Positions 24,994-35,198 of a stretch of DNA of 64,000 nt are shown piece after piece. Location of the stretch: the NCBI RefSeq assembly GCF_003337355.1, contig NZ_QPJW01000001.1, forward strand, positions 682,001 through 746,000. Direction: 5' to 3'. Source of the stretch: Fontibacillus phaseoli. Its GTDB lineage: Bacteria > Bacillota > Bacilli > Paenibacillales > Paenibacillaceae. The stretch's first letter is position 1. Each line of letters opens with the position of its first letter. Under the pieces are notes generated by a model. It was given only the letters and a program-made list of their open reading frames with translations, ran no database searches and was not told the origin of the DNA. Made by a program: the position numbers and the translations under genes.

Positions 24994-25335
24994 ATGAGCT
25001 TAAATAAAAATGAGTTTTTCCCTGTAGGAGCTTTGGAACAATTTCTGGTACAGATCGGACGCGTAGTAGAGATCGGTGGGCGGCAAATTGCTGTCTTCCG
25101 CCTCTCCGATGGCCGGATCTTCGCGGCGGTAAATCAAAGCCCGCATCCTAAAGGCGGACCGCTTGCGGAGGGAATTGTATCGGGCCATTATTTGTACGAT
25201 CCTTTGTACGATTGGAAGATCGATTTGACCACCGGTCTCGTCCAGGCTCCGGATAACGGTCAGGCGCAAATGCTGACGACGAAGGTAGAGGACGGGCAAG
25301 TATGGATTGCAGCGGGAGAACTGCAGGCCGTATAG
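24994..25335 (+). CDS. nirD: Nitrite reductase small subunit (NirD, Rieske-like)
   Basis: A 113-residue Rieske-fold protein that partners NirB. It retains the fold motifs GGPLAEGIVSG and DWKIDLTTG. The Cys-His pairs that bind [2Fe-2S] in true Rieske proteins are replaced (NQSPHPKGG and YDPLYDW), as in other NirD proteins, so it should not carry a cluster. It starts 33 bases after nirB behind AAAGGAG. Confidence 0.92.
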   Translation: MSLNKNEFFPVGALEQFLVQIGRVVEIGGRQIAVFRLSDGRIFAAVNQSPHPKGGPLAEGIVSGHYLYDPLYDWKIDLTTGLVQAPDNGQAQMLTTKVEDGQVWIAAGELQAV

Positions 25336-25382
25336 CGTGATAAAGTCATAGAAAACGCACATGGGAGAGAGTAGGGGATACA

Positions 25383-26162
25383 ATGTTTACACAGAGCGTG
25401 GAGTCCATTGTAGAAGCAGCAGTAAAAAAGAAAGAGAAAATGAATGAGAGCCTGCCCAGGTATTTTGTTTCGACCTTGATGGCGGGGGCTTATGTGGGTC
25501 TTGGCATCATTCTGATTTTTAGCGTCGGCGCGCCGCTGGCCGCGGCGAAGTCGCCGTTCCAGACGATGGTCATGGGGATGTCGTTCGGGCTTGCTCTCAC
25601 GCTAGTCATCTTCGCGGGTTCCGAGCTGTTTACGGGGAACAATATGTTTTTTACGGCTAGTACTCTAGCAAGAAGGACTACTGTAAAAGATACCCTGAAA
25701 AACTGGGTTATCGTTTTTCTAGGCAATTTGCTGGGAGCCATCATTTTAAGTTTACTTATTGTAGGAACAGGACTGTTTAAAACCGCAGCGCCGGAACATC
25801 TGATCTTCGCGGCTTCAGCGAAAAAGATGGGAGCACCGGTAGTGGAGCTCTTTTTCCGCGGTATTCTGTGTAACTGGCTTGTCTGTCTAGCCATCTGGAT
25901 GGCTAACCGGGCAAAGGACGATATTTCCAAGCTCGTCTTGATTTGGTGGTGCCTTTATGCTTTTATCGCCAGCGGATATGAGCATAGCGTAGCTAATATG
26001 ACCTTGCTCAGCCTGTCTGTGCTGCTGCCGAATCATCCGGATACGGTTTCTTTGGCCGGCTGGTTCCATAACATGATCCCGGTCACGCTGGGTAATATTA
26101 TAGGCGGCGCCGTCTTTGTCGGGATGGCCTACTGGTTTATCTCCCCGGTGCGCAAGAAATAA
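25383..26162 (+). CDS. nirC: Formate/nitrite transporter (NirC/FocA family)
   Basis: A 259-residue six-helix channel of the FNT family. Features are LMAGAYVGLGIILIF, the discontinuous-helix motif FAGSELFTGNNMFF, GILCNWLVCLAIWMAN, and the conserved pore histidine in SGYEHSVANM. Directly after nirBD it most likely imports nitrite (NirC). Formate export is the alternative because pflB lies nearby, but operon position favours nitrite. The ATG at 25383 sits behind GGAGAGAGTAGGG. Confidence 0.9.
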   Translation: MFTQSVESIVEAAVKKKEKMNESLPRYFVSTLMAGAYVGLGIILIFSVGAPLAAAKSPFQTMVMGMSFGLALTLVIFAGSELFTGNNMFFTASTLARRTTVKDTLKNWVIVFLGNLLGAIILSLLIVGTGLFKTAAPEHLIFAASAKKMGAPVVELFFRGILCNWLVCLAIWMANRAKDDISKLVLIWWCLYAFIASGYEHSVANMTLLSLSVLLPNHPDTVSLAGWFHNMIPVTLGNIIGGAVFVGMAYWFISPVRKK

Positions 26163-26182
26163 CTTCCTCTTACAGGAATAGG

Positions 26183-26228
26183 GCTGCTTTAACAGGTCTG
26201 AATGACCGTTAAAGCAGCCTTTTTTTTG
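26183..26228 (+). terminator. Terminator of nirBDC
   Basis: GGCTGCTTTAAC pairs with GTTAAAGCAGCC, followed by eight T. Confidence 0.92.
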
Positions 26229-26298
26229 CCGAGTAACCGTAATTATGCCTTGCCTTATAATGGCCGACTACATTAATTGTACGAGCCGGAAAAACAAA

Positions 26299-26336
26299 AA
26301 GGACAGGGCAGTGGATTAACTACTGCGCCGTCCTTA
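26299..26336 (-). terminator. fnr terminator
   Basis: AAGGAC...GCAGT pairs with ACTGC...GTCCTT. Read on the minus strand it is followed by a T-rich tract. Confidence 0.7.
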
Positions 26337-26392
26337 TTTGAACGATAATTCGGATTGACGAAGAAAGAGGAGCCGTCATGTCGTGCACCGGG

Positions 26393-27109
26393 TCAGATCC
26401 GGCAAATTTCATTCGGGCAAAGCTCGCAATGACAAATATCCTGAAGCATAACGAGGTCCTTAATCACGATCATGCCGTTTTCATATTCCAGCGCATCTTT
26501 CTTGCGCAGATCACTCAGCATCCGGTTGACGCTTTCGCGCGTGGCGCCGATCATGTTCGACAGGTCGGTATGAGTAATCTTTTTGTTGATAAGGATATTG
26601 TCGCCATGCTGTTCGCCGTAAGTGTTGCTCAAACGGATCAGGGTCGAGCAGAGTGCACCGGGCTTGCCGTACATCATCAGATCGCGGAACTTGGTTTGCG
26701 TCAGACGATGGTGGATACCCATCCATTTCATAAAGTCGATGGCAAAATCGCAGTGCTGGCAGATCATGATTTCAAGATCCTTTTGCTCAATGACTCCGAT
26801 CTCGGCGTCCTCAATGACCTCCGCGGTAAAACTGTGCTTCGTACTGAAGAAAGGATCTGCCTGACCGACCATATCGCCGCGTCCGTACATATACAGAATC
26901 AGCTCTTTGCCTTCGTCCGTAGATTTAGTCAGTTTCACGCGTCCGCGTTTAATATAGAACAGTTTATCGGAAAAGTCGCCTTCCCAGAACAGGTGTGTTC
27001 CTTCGGGATACGCTTTTTCTTTCATTGTGACGAGAAGACGGTTGAAGTTTTGTTCTGTAAAACAGCTCGTATTGCCGCGGGGCAGGGTGGCGCTAACTAT
27101 TTCACTCAT
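26393..27109 (-). CDS. fnr: Fnr, oxygen-sensing Crp-family regulator
   Basis: A 238-residue regulator: cyclic-nucleotide-type barrel (AYPEGTHLFWEGDFSDKLFYIKRG split over two strands), dimer helix, and helix-turn-helix KITHTDLSNMIGATRESVNRML. The C-terminus CHCELCPNEIC has four cysteines (226, 228, 231, 236). Bacillus Fnr holds its [4Fe-4S] cluster in such a C-terminal set, unlike the N-terminal cluster of enteric FNR. The recognition-helix residues E-S-V-N-R fit TGTGA-type sites. It should activate hmp, ric, nirBDC, adhE and pflBA when oxygen is low. Possible autoregulatory site at 27224. Confidence 0.92.
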   Translation of the reverse strand: MSEIVSATLPRGNTSCFTEQNFNRLLVTMKEKAYPEGTHLFWEGDFSDKLFYIKRGRVKLTKSTDEGKELILYMYGRGDMVGQADPFFSTKHSFTAEVIEDAEIGVIEQKDLEIMICQHCDFAIDFMKWMGIHHRLTQTKFRDLMMYGKPGALCSTLIRLSNTYGEQHGDNILINKKITHTDLSNMIGATRESVNRMLSDLRKKDALEYENGMIVIKDLVMLQDICHCELCPNEICRI

Positions 27110-27157
27110 TATTGATTTCCCCTTTGTGTTCCAAATTTTTCTGAAAATTTTAAATTA

Positions 27158-27178
27158 ATTATATACCGTTTTTACGGT
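27158..27178 (-). promoter_or_regulatory. fnr -10 region with overlapping palindrome
   Basis: On the minus strand TATAAT at 27158-27163; immediately upstream is the palindrome ACCGT-TTTT-ACGGT at 27165-27178, placed in the -10/-35 spacer where a repressor would bind. Confidence 0.45.
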
Positions 27179-27223
27179 TTTGGGGGAACTGTAAAGCCCG
27201 AAAAAGTGTCGAAATTTCAACAT

Positions 27224-27239
27224 TGTGACTAATTTCACT
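27224..27239. promoter_or_regulatory. Fnr-type site between fnr and adhE
   Basis: TGTGA-CTAATT-TCACT, nine of ten conserved bases. It is centred about 80 bp upstream of the inferred fnr start, and further from adhE, so autoregulation is the likelier role. Confidence 0.5.
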
Positions 27240-27361
27240 TTTTATAAAATGAGATATTCATCACACAAAACGAGGAGATTGTAAGCCCAGAGCGGCCTGA
27301 ATGGAAATTTGAACTGAAAAAACAATCAAAATAGAATGAAAAGTTTCACCATTTTAAAGTA

Positions 27362-27377
27362 CGTGAAAAAATTCACT
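27362..27377 (+). promoter_or_regulatory. Fnr/Rex-type operator 1 of adhE
   Basis: CGTGA-AAAAAT-TCACT, equally readable as the Rex-like GTGAA-AAAA-TTCAC. Centre about 42 bp upstream of the start implied by TATGCT at 27400-27405. Confidence 0.6.
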
Positions 27378-27399
27378 ATACAAATCGAACCAGCTATGC

Positions 27400-27405
27400 T
27401 ATGCT
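27400..27405 (+). promoter_or_regulatory. adhE -10 hexamer
   Basis: TATGCT; a second TATGCT overlaps at 27395-27400. The implied start lies about 100 bases before the adhE ATG. Confidence 0.5.
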
Positions 27406-27449
27406 AAGACCATAAGAGAAGCGCACTGCTTCATAAGGATAAACCCGAA

Positions 27450-27465
27450 CGTGAAAAAATTCACT
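27450..27465 (+). promoter_or_regulatory. Fnr/Rex-type operator 2 of adhE, inside the leader
   Basis: An identical copy of the 16-base site at 27362, now downstream of the inferred start. A site here would block elongation, as expected for a Rex repressor, rather than activate. Confidence 0.5.
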
Positions 27466-27510
27466 AGAAAGAAAGGGTTATCCATTACCCAACTTAGGAG
27501 GATGAGAGAA

Positions 27511-30126
27511 ATGGCCGTTAAGAACGAAGTTACGACAAAAGCCGAGCCCGCTGCACAAGATTACATCCAGACCTTGATCGACAAGGCGAAGAAAGCATCC
27601 GAAGCTTTCGTGAGCATGGATCAAGAACAAATCGATAACATTGTGCAGGCCATGGCGCTGGCCGGACTTGACAGACATATGTATCTGGCCAAGATGGCTG
27701 TTGAAGAAACCGGACGCGGTGTGTACGAAGACAAGATCATTAAGAACATGTTTGCGACCGAGTATATTTACCACAGCATCAAGAACAACAAAACAGTTGG
27801 TGTAATTGAAGATAACCCTTATGACAGTTTCCAAAAGATCGCTGAACCGGTTGGCATTATCATGGGGATCACTCCTGTAACCAACCCGACTTCGACAACC
27901 ATCTTCAAATCTCTTATTGCCATCAAAACTCGTAATCCTATCATCTTCGGTTTCCACCCTTCGGCTCAAAAATGTAGCGCGGAAGCCGCAAAAATTCTGC
28001 TCGAAGCTGCCGTTAAGCACGGTGCACCTGCAGACTGCATCCAATGGATCGAAAATCCTTCGATGGATCGCACGAACGGCCTGATGAACCATCCCGACGT
28101 GGCTTGCATTCTGGCAACCGGCGGATCGGCTATGGTTAAGGCAGCATACAGTTGCGGCAAGCCGGCACTCGGCGTAGGTCCTGGTAACGTACCTTGCTTT
28201 ATCGAAAAGAGCGCGGACCTGGATCAGGCGGTCAATGACCTGATTCTCTCGAAAACGTTCGATAACGGCATGATCTGTGCTTCCGAGCAAGCGGTTATTA
28301 TTGAAGAGCCCGTTTTTGATCAAGTGAAGAAGAAAATGATTGCTAACGGCTGTTACTTTGTCAACAAAGACGAAGCTGCTAAACTTACAGCCGGAGCCAT
28401 TATTGCAGATAAATGTGCAGTGAATCCGAATATCGTCGGTCAACCTGCCGTGAAGATCGCTCAAATGTGCGGCATCGATGTTCCGGCCGGAACAAAAGTT
28501 CTGGTAGCCGAAATCGAAGGCGTAGGTCCTAAATTCCCGTTGTCCGCTGAAAAATTGAGCCCGGTTCTGGCTTGCTACAAAGTCAAAACAGCTGAACAAG
28601 GCATCGAACGCGCGCTTGAAGTCGTTCAATTCGGAGGCATGGGGCATTCTTCGGTAATTCATAGTAATAATGAAGAAATCATTCAAAAATATTCGGATCG
28701 GATGCCTACTTGCCGGATTCTCGTCAACCAACCATCTTCGCAAGGCGGTATCGGCGACATTTACAATACGAACCTGCCTTCGCTGACGCTGGGCTGCGGA
28801 TCTTACGGACGTAACTCGACTTCGTCGAACGTAACGGCTGTCAATCTGATCAACGTGAAAAGGGTGAATCGTCGTACCGTGAATATGCAATGGTTTAAAG
28901 TACCTGACAAAATCTATTTCGAGAAAAACTCGACGCAATACCTTGCCAAAATGCCGGATATTACTCGCGTACTGATTGTAACCGACCCAATGATGGTTAA
29001 ACTGGGATATGTGGAAAGAGTGGAGCACTACCTCCGTCAACGTCAAACCCCGGTAGCGATCGAAGTATTCTCGGATGTTGAGCCGGATCCATCGACTACA
29101 ACGGTAGAACGCGGTACGGAATTGATGGCGAAATTCCAACCGGACTGCATCATCGCACTTGGCGGCGGATCGCCGATGGATGCTGCAAAAGGCATGTGGT
29201 TGTTCTACGAATATCCGGATACCGACTTTAACAATTTGAAACAAAAATTCATGGATATCCGTAAACGGATCTACAAATACCCGCGCCTTGGACGCAAAGC
29301 GAAATTCGTTGCGATTCCAACCACTTCGGGTACGGGTTCGGAAGTAACCTCGTTTGCGGTAATTACGGATAAAGTCAATGGCAACACGAAATATCCTTTG
29401 GCTGATTACGAGCTGACTCCGGACGTAGCCATTATCGACCCTGAGTTCGTATACAGCTTGCCAAAAGTCGCTGTAGCCGACACAGGCATGGACGTTCTGA
29501 CTCATGCCATCGAAGCTTATGTTTCGGTTATGGCAAGTGACTACACAGACGGTCTTGCTATCAAAGCCATCCAACTGGTATTCCAATACCTGGAGAAATC
29601 GGCCCTGACCGGAGACAAACTGGCCCGCGAAAAAATGCACAACGCTTCGACCTTGGCCGGTATGGCATTCGCGAACGCATTCCTGGGCATTAATCACAGC
29701 TTGGCCCATAAATGGGGCGGACAGTATCACACCGCGCATGGCCGTACCAATGCGATTCTGATGCCGCACGTTATTCGTTACAATGCGAAGAAGCCTACGA
29801 AATTCGCGGCATGGCCTAAATACACCCACTTCGTGGCTGACGAGCGTTATGCGGAAATCGCGCGTATTCTGGGACTGCCTGCTCGTACAACGGAAGAAGG
29901 CGTGAAGAGCTTGATCAAAGCCATCCGCGATCTGAACCAGAAACTCGGTATCCCTGAAACTTTCCAAGAGCTTGGTTTCGATGCGAAAGATTTCGAATCG
30001 CGTGTAGACTACCTGGCAGACCGTGCTTTCGAAGACCAATGTACAACAGCAAATCCGAAACTTCCGCTCGTAACCGAGTTGGCAGATGTTTACCGTGATG
30101 CTTTCTATGGAAGATTTGAAGAATAA
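27511..30126 (+). CDS. adhE: Bifunctional acetaldehyde-CoA/alcohol dehydrogenase
   Basis: An 871-residue fermentative enzyme that reduces acetyl-CoA to ethanol with two NADH. The N-terminal aldehyde dehydrogenase half carries the catalytic cysteine in FDNGMICASEQAVI. The C-terminal iron alcohol dehydrogenase half carries GGGSPMDAAKGMW, TSGTGSEVT and the iron-ligand region GINHSLAHKWGGQYH. Length is normal. ATG at 27511 is nine bases after AGGAGG. A GTG at 27451 would add 20 residues but lies inside an operator palindrome and lacks a ribosome site. It is oriented with pflBA to make ethanol and formate without oxygen. Confidence 0.96.
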   Translation: MAVKNEVTTKAEPAAQDYIQTLIDKAKKASEAFVSMDQEQIDNIVQAMALAGLDRHMYLAKMAVEETGRGVYEDKIIKNMFATEYIYHSIKNNKTVGVIEDNPYDSFQKIAEPVGIIMGITPVTNPTSTTIFKSLIAIKTRNPIIFGFHPSAQKCSAEAAKILLEAAVKHGAPADCIQWIENPSMDRTNGLMNHPDVACILATGGSAMVKAAYSCGKPALGVGPGNVPCFIEKSADLDQAVNDLILSKTFDNGMICASEQAVIIEEPVFDQVKKKMIANGCYFVNKDEAAKLTAGAIIADKCAVNPNIVGQPAVKIAQMCGIDVPAGTKVLVAEIEGVGPKFPLSAEKLSPVLACYKVKTAEQGIERALEVVQFGGMGHSSVIHSNNEEIIQKYSDRMPTCRILVNQPSSQGGIGDIYNTNLPSLTLGCGSYGRNSTSSNVTAVNLINVKRVNRRTVNMQWFKVPDKIYFEKNSTQYLAKMPDITRVLIVTDPMMVKLGYVERVEHYLRQRQTPVAIEVFSDVEPDPSTTTVERGTELMAKFQPDCIIALGGGSPMDAAKGMWLFYEYPDTDFNNLKQKFMDIRKRIYKYPRLGRKAKFVAIPTTSGTGSEVTSFAVITDKVNGNTKYPLADYELTPDVAIIDPEFVYSLPKVAVADTGMDVLTHAIEAYVSVMASDYTDGLAIKAIQLVFQYLEKSALTGDKLAREKMHNASTLAGMAFANAFLGINHSLAHKWGGQYHTAHGRTNAILMPHVIRYNAKKPTKFAAWPKYTHFVADERYAEIARILGLPARTTEEGVKSLIKAIRDLNQKLGIPETFQELGFDAKDFESRVDYLADRAFEDQCTTANPKLPLVTELADVYRDAFYGRFEE

Positions 30127-30147
30127 GTGAACATTTAGACCGAAAAA

Positions 30148-30184
30148 AGTGACAAATATCACCTTAAAAGTGATATTTGTCACA
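30148..30184 (+). promoter_or_regulatory. Paired Fnr-type sites forming a perfect inverted repeat, pflB distal promoter
   Basis: A perfect 14-bp inverted repeat: GTGACAAATATCAC at 30149-30162 and GTGATATTTGTCAC at 30170-30183. Each arm is itself a GTGA-N6-TCAC site; centres are 21 bp apart. With TATGAT at 30206-30211 as -10, the centres fall at about -62.5 and -41.5. As RNA from adhE the same repeat could fold into a weak terminator (tail ACTCTTTCT). Confidence 0.65.
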
Positions 30185-30205
30185 CTCTTTCTATAGAGGT
30201 TATTA

Positions 30206-30211
30206 TATGAT
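30206..30211 (+). promoter_or_regulatory. pflB distal -10 hexamer
   Basis: TATGAT placed 22 bases after the paired Fnr-type sites; implied start near 30218. Confidence 0.45.
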
Positions 30212-30290
30212 AGTAATATAAATGATCCCCCGTACAATGGTGAGTACAGTGGATTCGAAACTAAATCTAAGGGCTTATCAGTGTCAAAGT

Positions 30291-30306
30291 TGTGAAAATT
30301 ATCACA
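30291..30306 (+). promoter_or_regulatory. Fnr/Rex-type operator proximal to pflB
   Basis: A perfect TGTGA-AAATTA-TCACA palindrome; the longer TTGTGA-N6-TCACAA also fits Rex. A TATAAA at 30331-30336 gives a start near 30343, centre about -44. Confidence 0.68.
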
Positions 30307-30378
30307 AATTTTAGGGATCATGAGGCGCGGTATAAACCTTCAAGCCGCGTACTACAAAATATATATGGAGGGATTAAG

Positions 30379-32649
<2,271 letters not shown>

Positions 32650-32722
32650 TAATGTAGGGTATTAGAGTACTATTAGCTTGATATTTCACCTAAGGCAGCT
32701 GAATCAGGAAGGGTGACGAAAA

Positions 32723-33466
32723 ATGCTTAAAGGTCGCATACATTCATTGGAAACTTTCGGAACGGTCGATGGCCCGGGTATTCGTTTCGTACTCTTTATG
32801 CAGGGCTGCCTGCTTAAATGCCAGTATTGTCATAATCCGGATACCTGGAGCCTGACGGACGGGAAAGAAATGACCGTGGAAGAGGTATTGGCCGAAATCG
32901 AACCTTACCTTAACTACTACCGTTCTTCAGGCGGCGGGTTGACGGTGTCCGGCGGGGAAGCGACGCTGCAGGCCCCTTTTGTAACCGAGCTGTTCCGCGA
33001 GGTCAAGAAACGCTGGAATTTGCACACTACGCTGGATACAAACGGTTATAATGAAGGGGACAAAATCAAGGATCTTCTCGATGTAACGGATCTTGTTATG
33101 CTTGATCTTAAGCATATTGATAATGAGAAGCACATCAAGCTGACGGGCAAACCGAACGACCGGATGTTAAAGATGGCCGAATGGCTGTCGGAACACGGAC
33201 GGAGCATGTGGATCAGGCACGTATTTGTTCCGGGTATTCACGAAGATGAGGAAGACTTGCTAAACCTTGGCCGTTTTATCGGCAAGCTACAGGGTGTTGA
33301 GAAATTCGAAATTCTTCCTTATCACCAAATGGGTGTCTACAAGTGGCAAGAGTTAGGGTGGGACTATCCGCTGGACGGAGTACCTTCGCCGACGCCGGAA
33401 GAAATTGAACGTGCTAATCATCTCATTGAAGAGGGAAGAAAACAACTGGAATCATCTCGTAATTAG
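32723..33466 (+). CDS. pflA: Pyruvate formate-lyase activating enzyme (radical SAM)
   Basis: A 247-residue radical SAM enzyme that installs the glycyl radical on PflB. The cluster motif CLLKCQYC (CxxxCxxC) lies near residue 30, preceded by GTVDGPGIRFVLFMQG, and followed by SGGGLTVSGGEATLQ (SAM-binding GGE). The start follows AGGAAGGGTGACG. Co-transcribed with pflB and followed by a strong terminator. Confidence 0.95.
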   Translation: MLKGRIHSLETFGTVDGPGIRFVLFMQGCLLKCQYCHNPDTWSLTDGKEMTVEEVLAEIEPYLNYYRSSGGGLTVSGGEATLQAPFVTELFREVKKRWNLHTTLDTNGYNEGDKIKDLLDVTDLVMLDLKHIDNEKHIKLTGKPNDRMLKMAEWLSEHGRSMWIRHVFVPGIHEDEEDLLNLGRFIGKLQGVEKFEILPYHQMGVYKWQELGWDYPLDGVPSPTPEEIERANHLIEEGRKQLESSRN

Positions 33467-33512
33467 ATTTATTGTGTAAGATAATATGACATAAACATTT
33501 ACTTTTTACAAA

Positions 33513-33561
33513 AAAGCGGTTAAACTCGACGATACGTGTCAGGTTTAACCGCTTTCTTTTT
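33513..33561 (+). terminator. Terminator of pflBA
   Basis: AAAGCGGTTAAAC pairs with GTTTAACCGCTTT, followed by CTTTTT. Confidence 0.9.
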
Positions 33562-33604
33562 GTCGATTAGATGATATTATCCCCTAAATAGAAAAATGTC
33601 CACC

Positions 33605-33633
33605 TTATCAGAAATGGAGACGCTTTCTATAAT
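33605..33633 (+). promoter_or_regulatory. Promoter of the ABC importer operon
   Basis: TTATCA at 33605-33610 and TATAAT at 33628-33633, spacing 17, about 43 bases before the start codon. Confidence 0.6.
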
Positions 33634-33675
33634 AAAGGTGTAACACAAACTGATCTTGAGGAGGGTCATAGAAAC

Positions 33676-35061
33676 ATGAAGAAAAGTTTGATGCTGCTCA
33701 TGACGCTGATTTTTGTAGCGTCAGCAATGCTGGCTGGGTGCGGCAAATCCAACAGCAACGGGGGAAACGCCCCGGCCAACGAAGGACAAACGACGACTAA
33801 CAATGGAGGAAATGAGGCGAAGGTGAACGATGAACCGTTCGAAATTACAATTCGCCATACTCAGGTAGGGGAGTCCAAGAAATTCCGCCTGGCATTGCTT
33901 GAAGATGTCGTTAAAAAGACTCAGGATGCGGTGCCGGGCTTGACGATCAAGCTGGACGCCGTAGAATCCGAAGTCAACCGGAAGGAAAAACTGAGAGGCG
34001 AAATGGCAGCAGGCAAGCCGCCGGAAGTTTTTGACGTATTCGGCAGCCCGGATGCAGCTCTTTACGCCAAAGAAGGTTTGATGCTTGACCTTACTCCGAT
34101 TTTGGACGAACTTGGCCTCAAGGATAAATTTACTACATTGGCGCCATTTACAGTTGACGGAAAGATCTATGGTCTTCCTATCGGGGGATCTATCGAAGGA
34201 TATTTCTACAATAAAGAGTACTTTGAACAAAAAAGCCTGAAGACTCCAACAACACTCGACGAACTGGATAAACTGGCTGAAGCGATCAAAGCTGACGGCA
34301 AAATTCCGTTCGCTCAATCTTCCAAAGATGCTTGGATTCCGCTCATGACGACAAATAACCTGTGGTCCTACTATGCCGGGCCTGAAATTACTTACGGTTT
34401 CAAAACAGGGGAAACCAAATGGACAGACGAAAACATGGTGAAAGCCGTTGCCAAGCATAAAGAATGGGTGGATAAAGGCTACTACAAAAAAGGCGAACTC
34501 GGTTTTGAGTATGCGGATATGAGAAACCAAATCATCACTGGCGAAGCCGTTATGATGATGGACGGATCTTGGGCTAACTCGGTATTCAGAGATCCTGCCC
34601 AAGCCGGCGATATGGTTGGTAAAATCGGATTCTTTAACATGCCTCCTGTAAATGCAGGCGATCCAGTCGTGGTCATGCAGGATGCCAACAACGGTTACGG
34701 CTTCTCCGCCGCCGTTGCTGAGGACCCTCGCAAACTGCAAGCGGTCAAAGAGTTCATCAAGAATATGTGGACGGACGAAATGCAGCTTCGCGGTCTGAAA
34801 GAAGACGGCGTGCTTCCGGCAATGAAGATGGATCTGGAACAAATGAAAACTACGTCTGATGACGCGCTTATGCAAGATATTTTCAAAGCCGTAAGTGAAA
34901 TCGGAACTTCGTTCCCGGCGTTTGACGCACTTGTTCAGGCAGAAGTAAATACGGCGCTTAGCATGGGAATTCAACAAATCATAGGCGGCGAGATTGAACC
35001 GGCGAAGATGCTGGAAAATGTACAGGCCGCCCAAGACACAGCCAATAAAGCAGAGCAATAA
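33676..35061 (+). CDS. Sugar ABC transporter substrate-binding lipoprotein
   Basis: A 461-residue family 1 solute-binding lipoprotein. The signal peptide ends in the lipobox LAGC (Cys22), followed by an Asn/Gly-rich linker. The core carries a PPEVFDVFGSPDAALYAKEG-type segment, and VDGKIYGLPIGGSIEGYFYN, typical of carbohydrate binders. With two permeases, a two-component system and a GH3 hexosaminidase downstream, the ligand is probably an amino-sugar oligosaccharide (inference). No ATPase gene is present; such importers commonly share MsmX. Starts behind GGAGG. Confidence 0.9.
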   Translation: MKKSLMLLMTLIFVASAMLAGCGKSNSNGGNAPANEGQTTTNNGGNEAKVNDEPFEITIRHTQVGESKKFRLALLEDVVKKTQDAVPGLTIKLDAVESEVNRKEKLRGEMAAGKPPEVFDVFGSPDAALYAKEGLMLDLTPILDELGLKDKFTTLAPFTVDGKIYGLPIGGSIEGYFYNKEYFEQKSLKTPTTLDELDKLAEAIKADGKIPFAQSSKDAWIPLMTTNNLWSYYAGPEITYGFKTGETKWTDENMVKAVAKHKEWVDKGYYKKGELGFEYADMRNQIITGEAVMMMDGSWANSVFRDPAQAGDMVGKIGFFNMPPVNAGDPVVVMQDANNGYGFSAAVAEDPRKLQAVKEFIKNMWTDEMQLRGLKEDGVLPAMKMDLEQMKTTSDDALMQDIFKAVSEIGTSFPAFDALVQAEVNTALSMGIQQIIGGEIEPAKMLENVQAAQDTANKAEQ

Positions 35062-35079
35062 GGTTTAATCAATGACGAA

Positions 35080-35119
35080 GAGGGCGCCACCCGTCTCAAG
35101 TATGTGGGGGCGTCCTTTT
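35080..35119 (+). terminator. Leaky terminator between binding-protein and permease genes
   Basis: AGGGCGCC(A)CCC pairs with GGGGGCGTCCT, followed by TTTT. Such a position lowers permease expression relative to the binding protein. Confidence 0.65.
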
Positions 35120-35198
35120 CCACTAAATTAGGAAGAAACGGTTTGCAATCACATGTTTAGCAGAGAGTTTAATTTCGCATTTGTTACGGAGGTTTATC

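Noticed and set aside
27451-27510. GTG start giving a longer AdhE
   Set aside because: The codon lies inside the second operator copy, with no ribosome site; ATG 27511 has AGGAGG at nine bases.
27478-30321. 947-codon open frame antisense to adhE
   Set aside because: It mirrors adhE codon structure, has no ribosome site, and its translation is unlike any known protein. Long antisense frames here reflect codon bias.
30292-30378. N-terminal extension of PflB
   Set aside because: The stretch contains the Fnr-type palindrome and -10 region; ATG 30379 has a good ribosome site and the length fits the family.
33721-35058. 445-codon frame antisense to the sugar-binding protein gene, and similar long antisense frames elsewhere (for example 416-1360, 37034-38185, 31228-32358)
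   Set aside because: Shadows of well-supported genes; no initiation signals or recognisable domains.
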